DNA of 64,000 bases from assembly GCA_030998225.1 (NCBI GenBank), contig JAPYXD010000678.1, positions 1,770,501 to 1,834,500 of the forward strand, given 5' to 3'. The first letter of the stretch is position 1, and every line of letters starts with the position of its first letter. Positions 51,470-63,880 of the stretch are shown one piece after another. Source of the DNA: Diplolepis rosae. Lineage: Eukaryota; Arthropoda; Insecta; Hymenoptera; Diplolepididae. The notes below the pieces were generated by a model that saw nothing but the letters and a program-made list of their open reading frames with translations, ran no database searches and was not told the DNA's origin. A program made the translations under genes and the position numbers.

Positions 51470-54072
51470 TCACACACTCGTTTCTGTTAATTTTTTATCA
51501 ACTGCTCCCTCTATGACTTTATCAGGTTCTTCTCCTATTTCACTATTTTCGTAATCCGTATCTGTATTTTGACTTTCATTCATAACCTGTGGGTCATAAT
51601 TGTTTCTTTTCTCTTTTCTTATTTTTTGTATTTCCTTCCTAACTTTCATTGCACCTAAAATAACATATTATTGTAATTTAAGGTAAATTTTAGTCAAGGA
51701 TTTTGTAAAATATCGAAGCTTTGAAAATATTAAACTCACAAATCAATGTTTGCATAACTTCTTTTTTCTTATATTGCTTATCATGAATTTCTTCGTTTTG
51801 TGTATTTTCAGTCTGAGCTTGAAGATCAAGTTTGGCCTCTTTTGCTTTTCGGATTCTCTGTAATTTTTTCTTAACGGACATAACGCCTACAGAAAAAATG
51901 GAATCAAACAAGAACAATTTGTGTTAATTGTTATTATTTTTTAATTTATAATTACGTTTTTCTAAAACACTTACATGTTAGAGTTTTAAGAATTTCCATT
52001 TTTCTATTGTTCTGTCCGCTAGGTTCTCTTAAAAGTTTAATTAAATCTGTTAGTAATTTTATTATATTTTGCAAAATTATAAAAGAAATATTACAAATTA
52101 AAATTACTTTTTTAAAGAGGTTTTGTGTTGATGCCACCAATTTGAGAATTCAACAGCTTCTGGAGAAGGCGGTGGAAAAAGATAAGCTTCAAACGATTTG
52201 TTTAATTTGGTCCAAATGAATAATCTCATCCATTCCTGCGAAGTAAAATAATTGTTGCAAAAGAAATTTTTTAAAATATATAATGACATTTCTTACCGAA
52301 TTTAAACATTCAGAAATGAACCACATCCACATGTTGAAGTTTTCTATAGAATTTTCACTATTACTTCCCCATAACACATATTCAGGTACAAACGACATGT
52401 AAATATAAATCCTAAAATTCGTTGAATACTCTAAAGTTGACTTTACAATGCATATTTAAAAATTATGAATAAATTGGATTAATTTCTGTTTAATACTGAC
52501 CATATGAGGCAGTGAAATAGAAAAACGATTTTGGCAAAGTTTTTGCTTATCCGATTGTTCCAGAAACATAGGAGAAGGCGACATGGTATGACTAGAATAG
52601 TTGTGTCAATCACTTTTAAGAATAGAAGAATAACAATGGATGGTTCTGCTCTGAAAATTAATTTTGTCTTGTTTGAATTATTATAGAAAATTATTGAAAT
52701 TTATTATTTTATAGAGGGATTTAAATAATTTATCTTGAAATAATTTTTTTTACTTGTATTAATTTAATTGTTTTAATTATTCAAGGCACTTGTTTAAGGG
52801 CATGTGATACTTGAAAAAAGTAGTAAGTTCATGTGAACAACTTGGTCTAGTTTACGTCCAAAATAGATAAAATTTTGTTTTCAAAATTTGGTAAATTGTA
52901 AAAGAGATAAAAACGGATGTAGATATACTTTTGGTTTTGACGATGAAAATAATTATCCCGATAGATTTTACTAAAATTGAACTTTTCTCGTTATAAAAAC
53001 TGAAAGATGTCTATTTACGTCTGTTTTTATCTTTTCTAACAATTTCAAAAACAAAATTTTATGTTTTTTAATACAAACATGTAAAAACTTAAAATCAAAA
53101 AAATTTAATAATTTTCTAAGTATCACGTACCCTTATAGGTAAAAATAATATGACTTTTGCACTCTAGAATTACTCTAACGAGAAAATGTAATTCATGGTA
53201 AGGCATTCCTAAATTTTGAGAAAATTTATATTTGCAAAAAAGAACATATTTTTATTTTACCAACATCTATAATTGATTACTGAATTAGTGACAATTAATT
53301 ACCTTCGCCAATGACGACTGAATGCAAAAAACGCAAATAGTAAGTCGCTCAGTCCTTTCATACATGTTCGATGAATAAAAATACGAATTCCAGCATGGTG
53401 AATGTAATAGCTTTTGAACAAAAGAAGATTAAACTTCATCTGTTGTTCAGGCACAGAAGATTCAAGGAGTTGAGCGATAATGTAAAGAAAATAAATTATC
53501 GTAGTAAAACAAAATATACAATCCCATATTGTGTTGACAATTCTTTTTCTTCTAATCAGAGGAAAGCACTTTCGGCGAAGTAATGACTGTTCAAAATTAT
53601 AATTAATTTATATCAGTAAAAAATTGAGAAAATACAATAATAAAAATACTTACATGCAGCCATTTATCGTAAATAAAGTACAACACTGACCAAAATAATA
53701 TTGCATATCCAAGAAATGCAATATCATCTCTCCTTTTGAATCCTTTTTCCAAAAGTCCATAAATCGTTGTATTATTTTCATGTTGTGGTGCAAGAGAAAA
53801 GTTTTTATGATCGAGGAGCCAGTTTACTTGCAATGACCACCTATATTTATAGACATAATAGACTTATTACATATTTTATAGTATACATACATATAAATTA
53901 TACTTCAGCTGTAACGTAACTAATTCAACTTTTAATTTGCAAAATAACAGAAAATGAAATTTATAAATAAAAGCTGACACTTAAAATAGAGGTTACAATT
54001 TTACCAATCGACAGTACTACTACTATAAATAGTATTACTTACCTACCGAAGTAAGGCTATTATTATAGACAT
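51470..54072 (-). CDS. multi-pass membrane protein, possibly TLC/ceramide-synthase-like, 9 exons
   Basis: Exons in transcript order: 54072-54047, 53840-53654, 53586-53303, 52650-52501, 52411-52297, 52235-52108, 52027-51975, 51886-51740, 51654-51470. They sum to 1275 nt (424 residues), all phase-compatible. The first donor must be cg|gtaggt; using the gtaagt 4 nt later adds an in-frame stop. The 53-nt exon has the weakest acceptor. The protein starts MSIIIALLRWSLQVNWLL; hydrophobic segments include AFLGYAILFWSVLYFIYDKW, TIWDCIFCFTTIIYFLYII, SIVILLFLKVIDTTILVI and FLFHCLIWIYIYMSFVP. An HH pair occurs in YYIHHAGIRIF. Order and spacing recall ceramide synthases (charged start, W before TM2, HH, VP near the last TM), but the HD..D motif is not recognisable and a middle stretch is short, so this is tentative. 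The last two internal exons both encode a Cys followed by MxVxKxxQxIRK, suggesting exon duplication. A foldback repeat fills most of the 52651-53302 intron. Confidence 0.6.
52794..53136. repeat. family C foldback in intron of the membrane-protein gene
   Basis: TTAAGGGCATGTGATACTTG ... AGTATCACGTACCCTTAT. Confidence 0.82.
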
Positions 54073-54738
54073 CTTTTATGCCTTATAAAGCAAGCAATGA
54101 ATATCTTAAAACTGTAACATGTATTTTGATATCCAATTGCTCCATTTTTAAATTTATAAGTACACAATCTTTGGTAAGGCACAGTGTGACCTGTGAAGGT
54201 ATTCACGAAAGTAAATTTGGAGTAGATCAGCTGACGAGAGAATAAAGATGCAGTCACGTGCTGGAAACGTAAAACCGAAAGCGCATAGCAGAAAGAAAAT
54301 CATAAGAGAGAAGTGTATCTATGTGTCTTTTTCACTCTTATGGTTTTACGTTTCCATGGGACTGCACCGTAAGACCAAGCAGGGTTATGCATGTGAAATG
54401 CCGATACTTCCTTTTTTTCAGTTTTATTTTACGTCTCTAATGCTCTTTAGTTATATTATAAAATGTATCAGGCGAGGTGGGAGATAAAATGCGTGTATTT
54501 TATTTACTTCTTGCTGCAAACCATGTATTTTATATAAAAAAGTTTAAATGACGCGTCACTTCCTCGCACTGAAGCTAATTAAAACACGCTGAGATACCAT
54601 GCTAATACAAATGGATACAGTTATACATTTCACTGTAGTTCATGAAATGGTAAAATAATATTCATAAATAGCCTTTCCTTCTAAAAAAATTTGTTTTAAA
54701 GAATGATATAGACTGTTTAAGTGAGACATAATAGTCAC
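54073..54738. promoter_or_regulatory. upstream region of the membrane-protein gene with a hairpin
   Basis: 54255-54357 has TGGAAACGTAAAAC and GTTTTACGTTTCCA, with an inner pair AAAATCATAAGAG / CTCTTATGGTTTT. No promoter element can be assigned with confidence. Confidence 0.3.
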
Positions 54739-57135
54739 CCTGGTGAAAGTATCGGATAGGAATTCATTCCGAGCCAATCAGAACTACACTCCAGATTCCC
54801 TATAACAAGATTCCCTGTAACAAGGCCTCCCTTATACGAGCGCGTCGCGGTTCCCCACAACGAGCAGACGATCGACCTCTCTTCCCCCACTACTACGGAA
54901 TGAAGCGTGCTCGAATTTGAAACAGTAATCAGTGAGTTTGATGGCTTTTATCACAAATTAATGAGAAAATAATTGGTCAATTATTGAAAAATTACTTAAT
55001 TGTGTAATTTTACAGTATTTGAAATGAAAAATTTAATATTTAATGTTTCCAATTTAATTCTGTGAGTGATGGAATTTGTTCTCTTAATTAAATTTAAAGC
55101 TATCAAAATTCTTTATAAAATGAGCCCAGCATGAATTCGTTTTGTTAAATTTTGAAGAAGTTATTGCAGAGATAGTCAAGATTTCAATGCTTTCTTAAAT
55201 TTTAAATAACTTTCAAAGTAATCAACATGTTTTAATGTTCTTGGACTAATTTTAAAGCTAAGTTTCTACAAAATCGATCAAAATTCTTGGAATTGATGTG
55301 TAATTTTTTCCTTACATACTGCACGAGGTTGAAGTTCAAATAAAAAAGTTGGAAAAATTCCAATATTGCTTTTGCTTAGAAAAACATTTTTATAAGATAT
55401 AAAACATATAATCATGAATTTTGTATCGAATCCCCTTAAAAAATATATTTATATGATCTTTATTATGATTTACCTACAGATGAAATGTTTTCGAAATTTC
55501 CCTACTTTTTTGTTACAATTTTAACTCCTTGCATTATGCAAGAAAAAATTTATAGATTTATAATGATAATTAAATGCAATTCTGTAGAATCTTAGCTCTA
55601 AAATGATCCCAAGAACATTAAAAAATGTTGATTACTTCGAAAGTTATTTAAAATTTAAGAAAGCATTGAAATCTTGACTATTTCTGCAATAACTTCTTCA
55701 AAATTTAACAAAACGAATTCATGCTGGGTTCATTTTATAAAGAATTTTGATACACTGAGAAAAAAGATTCTTAGATCCAAAGAAATGTATTTAATTGATT
55801 CCATTTCTTTGTGTCAAACAATTCGTTACCCAATTCAATTAAATATTTTTAAGAAGCATGAAACGCGTGCTTTGATTCAAAGAAATAATTTATTTGATAG
55901 GCATTTCTTCAATACAAAGAAATATTTCTTTGCTTGTGAATGTGAGCGAATTAACTCAACCAATTCATTTCTTTGAAACTAAGTACCTAGTTTATTTGAA
56001 TCTTGTTTTCGCACTCAAAGAAATATTTATTTGATTCAATAAGTCCCATTTTTTGAATTCAACAAGACGTATTTGAATCAAATAATTTATCCATGGATGA
56101 ATCAAGCTTTAGGTTTTCTTGAATCAAGGAAATATTTATTTAATTGAGGCATTCATTAATGAATTTAGGAAGATATTTATTCGATTCAAAGAGTTGATAA
56201 ATGTATATCAATGTAACGTTTTTTTATATGAATAAAATATTGTGTTTACATAAATATATATTTCTTTAGTTGAAAGAAATGTTTTTTGTGAACAGTAGAA
56301 TGGAAGAATTCATTCAAAAAAGAACATTTATTTCAAAGAAAACAATATTTTGTTGAAATGACTGCAAGTACTTTCAGTTAAAATAAATAATTTCTTTTAT
56401 ATAAATGTTTGGCATCATTGTTACAATTGTCAATCTTTTTGAACTTGCAACATATTTTGTAGAATTAAATCTTTATTAGATTTCTCCTAGGAAATATCCG
56501 CCTACATTATCAATATAAAATAATTTAAACCAAAAAAACCAATTTTTTAAAAGAAAGAAATATTTTTTTGAAAAAACTGTAGATATTTTTCGTTTAAAAA
56601 ATTTGTTTATTTAATTTAAAGGTTTGCCATATTTTTTATGATAACATATTTTTTAAACTTGAAACATATCTCATATAATTAAATGTTTATTGGATTCTTC
56701 CTAGGAAATATTCGCCTGCATTATGAATATGGAATAATTTAGACCAAACAAACCATTTTTTTAAAAGAAAGAAGTATTTTTTTGAAAAATCTGTGGTATT
56801 TTTCGTTTAAAAAATTTGTTTATTCCATTTAAACGATTGGCATAGTTGTTATGATTACATGTTTTTTAAACTTGAAACATATATTTTTCATAGAATTGAA
56901 AATTTATCATTCTCGTTCTAAGAAACATTCGCTCTCATTATCAACTTGAAATGTGTCATTCCAAACAAATATTCGTCCCACCATGGTATACATTTTTTTT
57001 CTATTCAACTGTTTTTTATAGTTGATGTGAACATACATATACATACTTTCAAATGTGGAATATATTTCATAGGGTTGAAGATTTATCAGTTTCTCCAAAA
57101 GAAATATTCGTTTTGATTCACAATATCAAATATAT

Positions 57136-58077
57136 TGTTACGTCAGAAACGTAACATTTCTCTTCTTAAAAGATCTCCTCGTTTTATGTCAGGATCAGAA
57201 GGATCCTCTCTAAGGGATGAGGAATAGTCAGTGATTGAGAAGGGTTAGGTATATAAAATATATTTATTGACAATTGAAATTATATCAGGTAAGCACCATG
57301 GAAATGTAAATATAGAATCGTAATTAGAAATACCCTTTTAGTTATCCTGAGTTTGAATTGATTGATGATCAATTGAGTCCAGTAAACGAATGTGATCAGT
57401 TGAGTGTAACATGTAATCTTTAGGTAGTTGCAGTTGTATAGTAGATTCGTAATCTAGACGGTTGATCTAGTTGATTCTTCGATCCCAGTTTCGAGAAAAT
57501 TTGGAAGGCGATTCCCCTTCACTTTCTAATGTCGTTGAACTCAGCGTCGAGTTAGAATTCGGGTTGAGTAGCGGTAGAAATCTGGTGAAGCTGGACTGAT
57601 TGGATTGCACTCGCGGTATAGATTCGATGGCACTAGACTGGACTCGCATTGGTCACATTGTAGAAATCGAACGTTGACTAACTAAATGAACTCGCGGTGT
57701 AGAGATGGTGGTACTGGACTGACTTCTCTTGGAACTTTCGCTTTTTATAGAACTTTGAAAGGTCAAGTATGACGAGTAACATGCTATGACCAGTCGCATG
57801 TTATTACAAGTCACATGCTATTACAAGTCGCATGTTATGATGGTAGTGTGTTGGTATTGTAGGGCTTCATTTACTTTCTCTCTGGGTCAGTCGATTTGTT
57901 ATCATGTGTAGGTATTAGAACGACACATGGTAATTTCGTATTGATCATCCTATTGATCTGTAGATTTGTCTATAACTTGCGTCGATAAAATCACACTCGC
58001 TGTAATGCTGTCTTGATCCCTTTATTGGTTTCTTAATCTGCTTGTTACCTGTGGCGGTAGAGTCGCGGGAAGTGACA
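57136..58077. mobile_element. solo LTR, 942 bp
   Basis: Starts TGTTACGTCAGAAACGTAAC and ends GGGAAGTGACA (TG...CA), with a 4-bp duplication ATAT at 57132-57135 and 58078-58081. GC is clearly higher than the surroundings. TATAAAATATATTTATTG near 57250 may be TATA or poly(A) signal. Strand and superfamily (Gypsy or Bel/Pao) not determined; no internal domain present. Confidence 0.8.
57585..57840. repeat. tandem repeats inside the LTR
   Basis: A CTGGACTGA...ACTCGCGGT(A/G)TAGA unit recurs at about 57590 and 57690, followed by four to five copies of a roughly 19-bp AAGTC(A/G)CATG(C/T)TATTAC unit at 57762-57840. Confidence 0.75.
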
Positions 58078-60334
58078 ATATCATTTAAAATTTAATTCAT
58101 TTATAATTACTTCTTTATTTTTCACTTAGGTTTTTTAAATTAAATTGATTTTACAAAAATTTAAACAGCAAAAGTCTTGATCACTTTATAACATAAAAAC
58201 TAAAAAATCTACATAAGATTTAGATTTCACATACATTTCTTAGGTACAATAATAATTTAGAATTCACAATTGTATAAGTCATATTTTGAAAATATACAAC
58301 ACAGAAAATAAAAGAATTCCCTTTTAAATGTTTTTACACAAGATTCTTTTTTATATTAATGAAATTTTTGAATATATATTTTAAAATTTAGTTTCATTAA
58401 ACTTCATACGTATAGTTATAATAAAAATTTATATTAAATATTAATTAATAATTATATTATATATTTATCAATAATCATAATTATAATAATTTAAAAAAAT
58501 ATTTTATGAATAATTTATAAAACGAGTTGATTTATTTTTCCTTGAGTGAGGCTCAAAAGCTCTAGTCACGACACATTTCTCTCACAAGCTCTGAATAACT
58601 CCTGCAGTCACTATATAAGAAAGTTCCAAATGTTATGTCTCAGGATTGTAAGCGAGCGTGAGCGTGATTCGACGAAAGCGTATCGTCCTATATATAAGTT
58701 TTAGTTATTAGGTTTATATTTGCAAAGTTGTATATTTAAGTGTATTTGTGATAGAAAATATGATTGGCTGCGACTGAATGGTGATATTTATATATGTATG
58801 TATCGGATGACTAATGGTAGGTTCGAGGTAAGAATTTTTTTGTTATTTAAGAGAACCATGACAACGTTTACTTAACTCCTTACAATTCATGAAGTTTATA
58901 TTACTTTAAATTTAAGAAATATTTTTTAAATTTCAAAATACGTTTATTCATATCAGTAACATCTTTTTGACACAAATCTCTAACTTACCATAGGCAATAT
59001 TATCGTTCTTTGCATCCATTATTACTCAATACACTTTACTACTTGACCATTTTAAACAGTAAATCACATCTTCGGAGCAAATAATTATTTAATCCTGCCA
59101 AAAATTATCTCCTCTTTTCAAAGAAATATTTCTCTCAATTTACAATACGCTCATTAGAAACAAGGAATCATATATTGGAATGGAAAACAAATTTACTTGA
59201 ACCAATGCAAATTTTTTTGAATTAATTCATTGTTTCTTTGAACATGCATCACATCATTTTACATCAAAGAATTTACTTCTCTTATCAAATAATTGCTACA
59301 CACTGTTAATAACATATTTATTCAATCTAATGAATATTTAATAGTACTAGAAAAACATTTTTTTGCTTTAATTATTCATTTTTTAAAGGCAATAAAAATA
59401 TTTCTTTGATCTAAAAAAATATTTATTCGTCACCATCCAGCTCAACCATTTATTTGAATCAAAGAAATATTCTTTGATTCAAATATTCTTTTTTCTCAGT
59501 GTAGCTTTAAATTTAATCAAGAAAACAAATTTTTTCACTTATATAATTCAAATTAGGATAATTTCAGCAATTATCGAAAAACAGGTGGCCGGACAATTCT
59601 GACCGGTACTGTATATTACTGTTTATCACATTTATCATCAAGACTTTTCTTTTTTTCTGTAAATATTCAAAAATACACCTGATAAGCATAGATATTTTTA
59701 TTATTATATCTTTAGTATTTTGAGTTCATACCCTCAAATAAGTCAATTCCATATTGAATACTCGCAAAAAACTTTTTTATACGCTTTTTCACTATGTACA
59801 TATAATTATTCACATGGCATCACTGTCAGACTGATTGCACGCATCATATAATGCGCATAACAGCGTATAGCAACAAGTAGGATATGGAGGGGATCCCTCT
59901 CGCGCTCGATGCAGAGAGGCCTCCGATGCTCGAGCTTCTCGTTATAGGGAATCTCGAGTGTATTACGATTCATTCCGATATCTGTATCCGAGCTAATGCG
60001 AATCATTCCGAACCAATTAGAAAAACGTTTTGTAATTCGTTTGATGAAAAATGGTAAAAAAAATCGATCTGACTTAATCCGATTTAATCCGAGTCAACTA
60101 TCAGAATGAATCCGAACTAATCCGAATCAATCCGAGGTTCGGATTGATCCAAACCGAATTTTCAATCAGAATTAATCTGAATCATTCCGACCTCTGATTT
60201 ATTCGAATTGATTCTGATTGAAAACTTGTTTTCGGATTGGTCCGGATTTATTTGGATTGTAGATAGGACTTGTATCGACCCTTTGATGAATATTCGATAT
60301 ATGTATAAATTGGCTTTAGGGTCCAGAAATAATG

Positions 60335-60400
60335 AAAACTCAGTTTTTACATTCTTTCAAACGTTTCGACTCAGGCTGGAGTCCTCATCAGTGAGAATTT
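60335..60400 (-). ncRNA. hammerhead-ribozyme-like core
   Basis: On the - strand: CTGATGA (60391-60385), stem-loop GGACTC-CAGCCT-GAGTC, GAAA (60367-60364), CG. These match the conserved hammerhead core and stem II. A stem I (CTCA / TGAG) and weak stem III are possible but a proper UH cleavage site was not found, so it is a candidate or degraded copy. It lies in the insertion within family D copy 2. Confidence 0.35.
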
Positions 60401-60787
60401 ATTACTATAAAAAATACAAAGGAGGAATCTTAGAAATTGCCCGTGTGACGGATCAATATTGTAGTAAAAAAGTGATATAAAAGAATTGCAGGTGTGAAAA
60501 TATAAAATTGGACTAAATCACAAAACTTGCGATACAGTAAAACGGTAACAAAAACTGTACAAAAAAAAATTTTTTCTATAAAATTACTAAAGAGAACCTT
60601 AAAGAGCCTCGGATTAAATCGGATTAAGTCGGATCAATTTTTTACCATTTTTCATCAAACGGGTTACAAAATGTTTTTCGGATTGGTTCGGAATGATTCG
60701 CATTGGCTCGGATACAGATATCGGAATGAATCGTAATAGTTCTGATTGGCTCGGAATGAATTCCTATCCGATACTTTCCCCAGGGCA

Positions 60788-62579
60788 AGTATTAATAAAA
60801 AATTTAAAAAACGATTTCCACTGGATTTCAATAAAATTAACTTTGGCCTGGCCTAAAGTAAATTATTCTATATGATTTTTTTCATATAATTACTATATGA
60901 AAATACGCTACAGAAATCAAAATCTGACCCATTATTTCTATAGAGAAATAAATACATTCAACACAATGAAGTATAGACAGTTTGGAGTAAATATTTTTTA
61001 TGGTTTTATTACGAACATATTTTACAAAGCAAAATCGTGTGACAATGTTGATAATGATAATTAAGGGAAAACTGATGTATGGATAAGATGAACGTTAAGG
61101 TGATGGAGAAATGATTGGACCAAGGGAGATGAAGATGGGAGCATCAGCACATTAATATAAAAAGTACTCTTTGACAGACAGCGCGAGGATTAGGCCGGCA
61201 CCTTCATTCATACTAATTTATTTCTCTTTATTTTATTTATCATTTTCAAATACATTTAAGGCCTTTCCTTTTCCAGTCAATAACTCGATTTTAATACTCA
61301 ATCATGACTTTCATATCTTTCAGATTAATTTTAAACCTCAATTCTCAAATTCCAAAAATGTATATCTCCCTGAGTAAAAAGATTATTCTTTTTAGATTAG
61401 CATCAAATCTAAGAGTAGAAATTAGAAAAAAATAGAAACAAATGTTTCTGTAATGAGGTACGAATTAAAATTGTTTTAGTGCATTTTTCTCGACATCTAT
61501 TTCATGGAAAGACCCTAATTGCTACTAACGCGATGCAAGAAAAAAATAATTAAAAAATTTATTTACCTAACAACAATTCTTTCATATTACAACATAATTT
61601 CGTATGGCTATTAAAGATTAAACTTGCACAAAATCGTACACTAGAATTAAAGTCAATAAGAAGTTCAAACAGCAAAGAGTAAGAACTTAAAATCAGTGCA
61701 ATTCACATATATACGATATCGAAAAGTCAATCTAGAGATCGAAGTATTTTAATTCAGATTATAAAAGTCATTTACTGCCTGCAATCGATGACACACATAT
61801 GCCTTTTAGTTGATCATCAAGTATAGCGAATTCTTGAAACATTTCTAAGATTTTTTTTTATATTTTGTGTAAGACAGAGGCGCCAAGAGTTGTTAATCGG
61901 AGAATAAGACTAGAGTCTTAAAAATTAAGAAAATAGGGAGATTAAAACATTCCGCCTCATTTCTCTTGATTAATTTATCCCTAAGATATAAAATTTTAAA
62001 CGAAAGACCAAAATTTGTTCTCAAGCCTATTCGTGGCGTAATATTTTCTTTTCTAAAATAGAAATAAAGAATTGCACTACTAAGAAATTACAACTGGAAG
62101 TTTTTCAACTCACTATGTCACCTCATGGAATAGTCGCATGAGAAATACAATTCCAAAGATTCAAAGAATTTAATATTGAAAGAGAAAAATAAATTTTAAT
62201 TAAATTTCTCAATAAAGGTAATATTTAATCTTTGGAACTCTGGAAAAGCGTGAGATCGGATTCGTAAGAAAATGAATCTCTTTAAATATTTGCAAATGAG
62301 ATCCAGGTAAGAGGTCATGAGCAATTGCCATTATTTTTAATGGGATGCTTGAAAAGGAAGGTGAAAAATTTGAATGGCTTTATAACAAGACTCACTCCCA
62401 CGACACCCTGCAGAGCCGACGCAAACCAATAATATGCTACGCTAAACACTAAACAAAAGAACTATTAGTTTAGTGGCAACTAGCAGGCAGACAATCATAC
62501 AGTTTGGCAGACATCGTGAAAGTAAAATAAGACCGAAGACTCACTTTATCAAGTTTTCTCACATTCATGCGCAGTCCAG

Positions 62580-62648
<69 letters not shown>

Positions 62649-63398
62649 TTCTTCTTTCTTAGACCTAGTTATCTTAACGTTCTATACGAATCTTATAGTA
62701 TTATAGTACAGGTTTTAATTACGCTGTAATGTAGGCTAAACTAAGTCTACTGTCGCAGCGCCTAGGCGCGATGCAACCTTATTTAAAATTAGGAATATCG
62801 GCAGTGAAATTCCAATGATAGACGCAGCAGGCAGGCAGTCTGTCCAGCAAAGTCCGTGGCACTTGCGCTGCTCCGATACATAACATGTAAAGTCATATGT
62901 TCGGGGTGCTTCACACTTGAATTTTAAACATTCATTGTTGAATTGCTCATGGAGAAAAAATAAAAATCAGGGAGGCACCCAAGAGTTCATGTAGATTGTA
63001 GACGTGTAGACGAGCATTCTCAATTATTCATCCCCACCATGGCACCTTCGTCATCATATTCACCATCTTTGTATATATCTTGTCAACTTACTCTAACAAA
63101 TTCTTTTCTTCCTCTTTAGTTATCTTTTGAAAAATAATTTTTGTACAATACTCGGTGACTCTTCCGCACTTTACGGACAGTCGCTATCGTAGCATACTTG
63201 GATCGATCGAAGAAACAGAAGTCGGTTTCAATTAGTCCAAAACATAAACGTTACTAAGATTATAAATCACAAATGAAATCACAGACTTTCGTTGGTGGTT
63301 TGACAGAGGGGTAGGGGGGAGGGGGTATTACAAGACCTTAGGCATTTCTGGGTAATAGTTGCAGAGAAGGGGAAGGGGATTAGATCCCCCTCAGTGGT
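60788..63398 (-). other. yippee 3' flank, probable long 3' UTR in part
   Basis: No gene recognised. It is less repetitive than the rest of the window and has a pure CT tract near 62.6 kb. On the - strand this would be the 3' UTR or downstream DNA of yippee. Several TTTATT (AATAAA on the - strand) sites, for example around 61216-61230, could be poly(A) signals, but none can be chosen from sequence alone. Confidence 0.35.
62582..62647. repeat. (CT)n microsatellite, about 66 bp
   Basis: Uninterrupted CT dinucleotides for about 33 units, followed by a T/C-rich tail. On the yippee strand it reads (GA)n. Confidence 0.97.
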
Positions 63399-63880
63399 TC
63401 ATTCCCATCCATTCTCCTTGATCATATGGGCAAGCTCTATTATAAACTTGCCTTCTTTATATTTCTGACTTGATTCAAATGCGTGTTCCTGCAATTCAAG
63501 TCTTTTATCATCCACCAAATATTTCATTCGTATATGAAAATTAATTTAGGAGACCTAAAAAAATGTCTTCTTCAAAACAAAATATAATTAATGAAGTTTG
63601 ACAACTTATTTTATAAAAACAAATATTTTATAAAATTCGTTGTCACGTGTTTCAATTTTTGAAGAAAGTTGTTTTTTTTCGACCATCCTAGATTTTATTT
63701 ACTGCGACTACACTCTGAAATGCTATTTTTTCGGATTGTAGACTTCCTTAGTGATATTAATTTCAACTTACATATTTCCACCCCAGGGTGGTCTTGCAAC
63801 ATTCGCAGTAGATATCAGCGACGGCATGGAGACCAGTTAATAAAACTCGCTCTTCGGCAGGACCGCAGCCCACATTCACC
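63399..63880 (-). CDS. yippee: yippee (YPEL1-4 type) zinc-binding protein, last two coding exons; 5' part outside window
   Basis: Exon 63880-63772 (acceptor tttgcacag, donor gtaagt) encodes [20 protein letters not shown] then [16 protein letters not shown]. Exon 63488-63399 (acceptor aattgcag) encodes [18 protein letters not shown] then [11 protein letters not shown] and TGA. These are the second zinc-binding CxxC (C-E-C-C), the C-x4-GWxY signature and the conserved yippee C-terminus. Yippee is a small (about 120-residue) conserved protein linked to cell-cycle and centrosomal functions; its exact reaction is not known. The first CxxC and start codon must lie beyond 64000. Identity to YPEL1-4 rather than YPEL5 follows from [20 protein letters not shown]. 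Confidence 0.95.

Larger units (their letters stand above)
55753..59501. mobile_element. AT-rich element, CACTGAGAAAAAAGATT ends (family H)
   Basis: CACTGAGAAAAAAGATTCTT and complement flanked by TA; subterminal arms built of TTTGATTCAAAGAAATA words. No transposase visible. Contains the solo LTR. Confidence 0.8.
55055..59560. repeat. foldback inside Tigger copy 2
   Basis: Arms AAAGCTATCAAAATTCTTTA and complement; 55092-55752 is a clear palindrome centred about 55425, and its outer arm resumes after 59503 (GCTTTAAATTTAATCAAG). Confidence 0.65.
54789..59961 (-). mobile_element. Tigger/pogo element, copy 2 (ends only), nested in family D
   Basis: 54789-55050 is the reverse complement of 9000-9283 and 59640-59961 of 6649-6960, including the MELTYLT exon region. 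The interior is replaced by the foldback/AT-rich/LTR insertions. TA flanks. Confidence 0.88.
54739..60787. repeat. family D foldback, copy 2, expanded by nested insertions
   Basis: Ends CCCTGGTGAAAGTATCGGAT (54739) and complement (60787). Continuity of AACTA/TTACGATTCATTCC across the Tigger insertion matches the uninterrupted copy at 8089-8107. A further insertion of about 350 bp lies at 60255-60605. Confidence 0.85.

Noticed and set aside
57467..57649. Open frame in the solo LTR
   Set aside because: LTRs do not normally code; the frame follows the tandem repeats.
62473..62706. Open frame with poly(Ser-Leu)
   Set aside because: It is the translation of the CT microsatellite.
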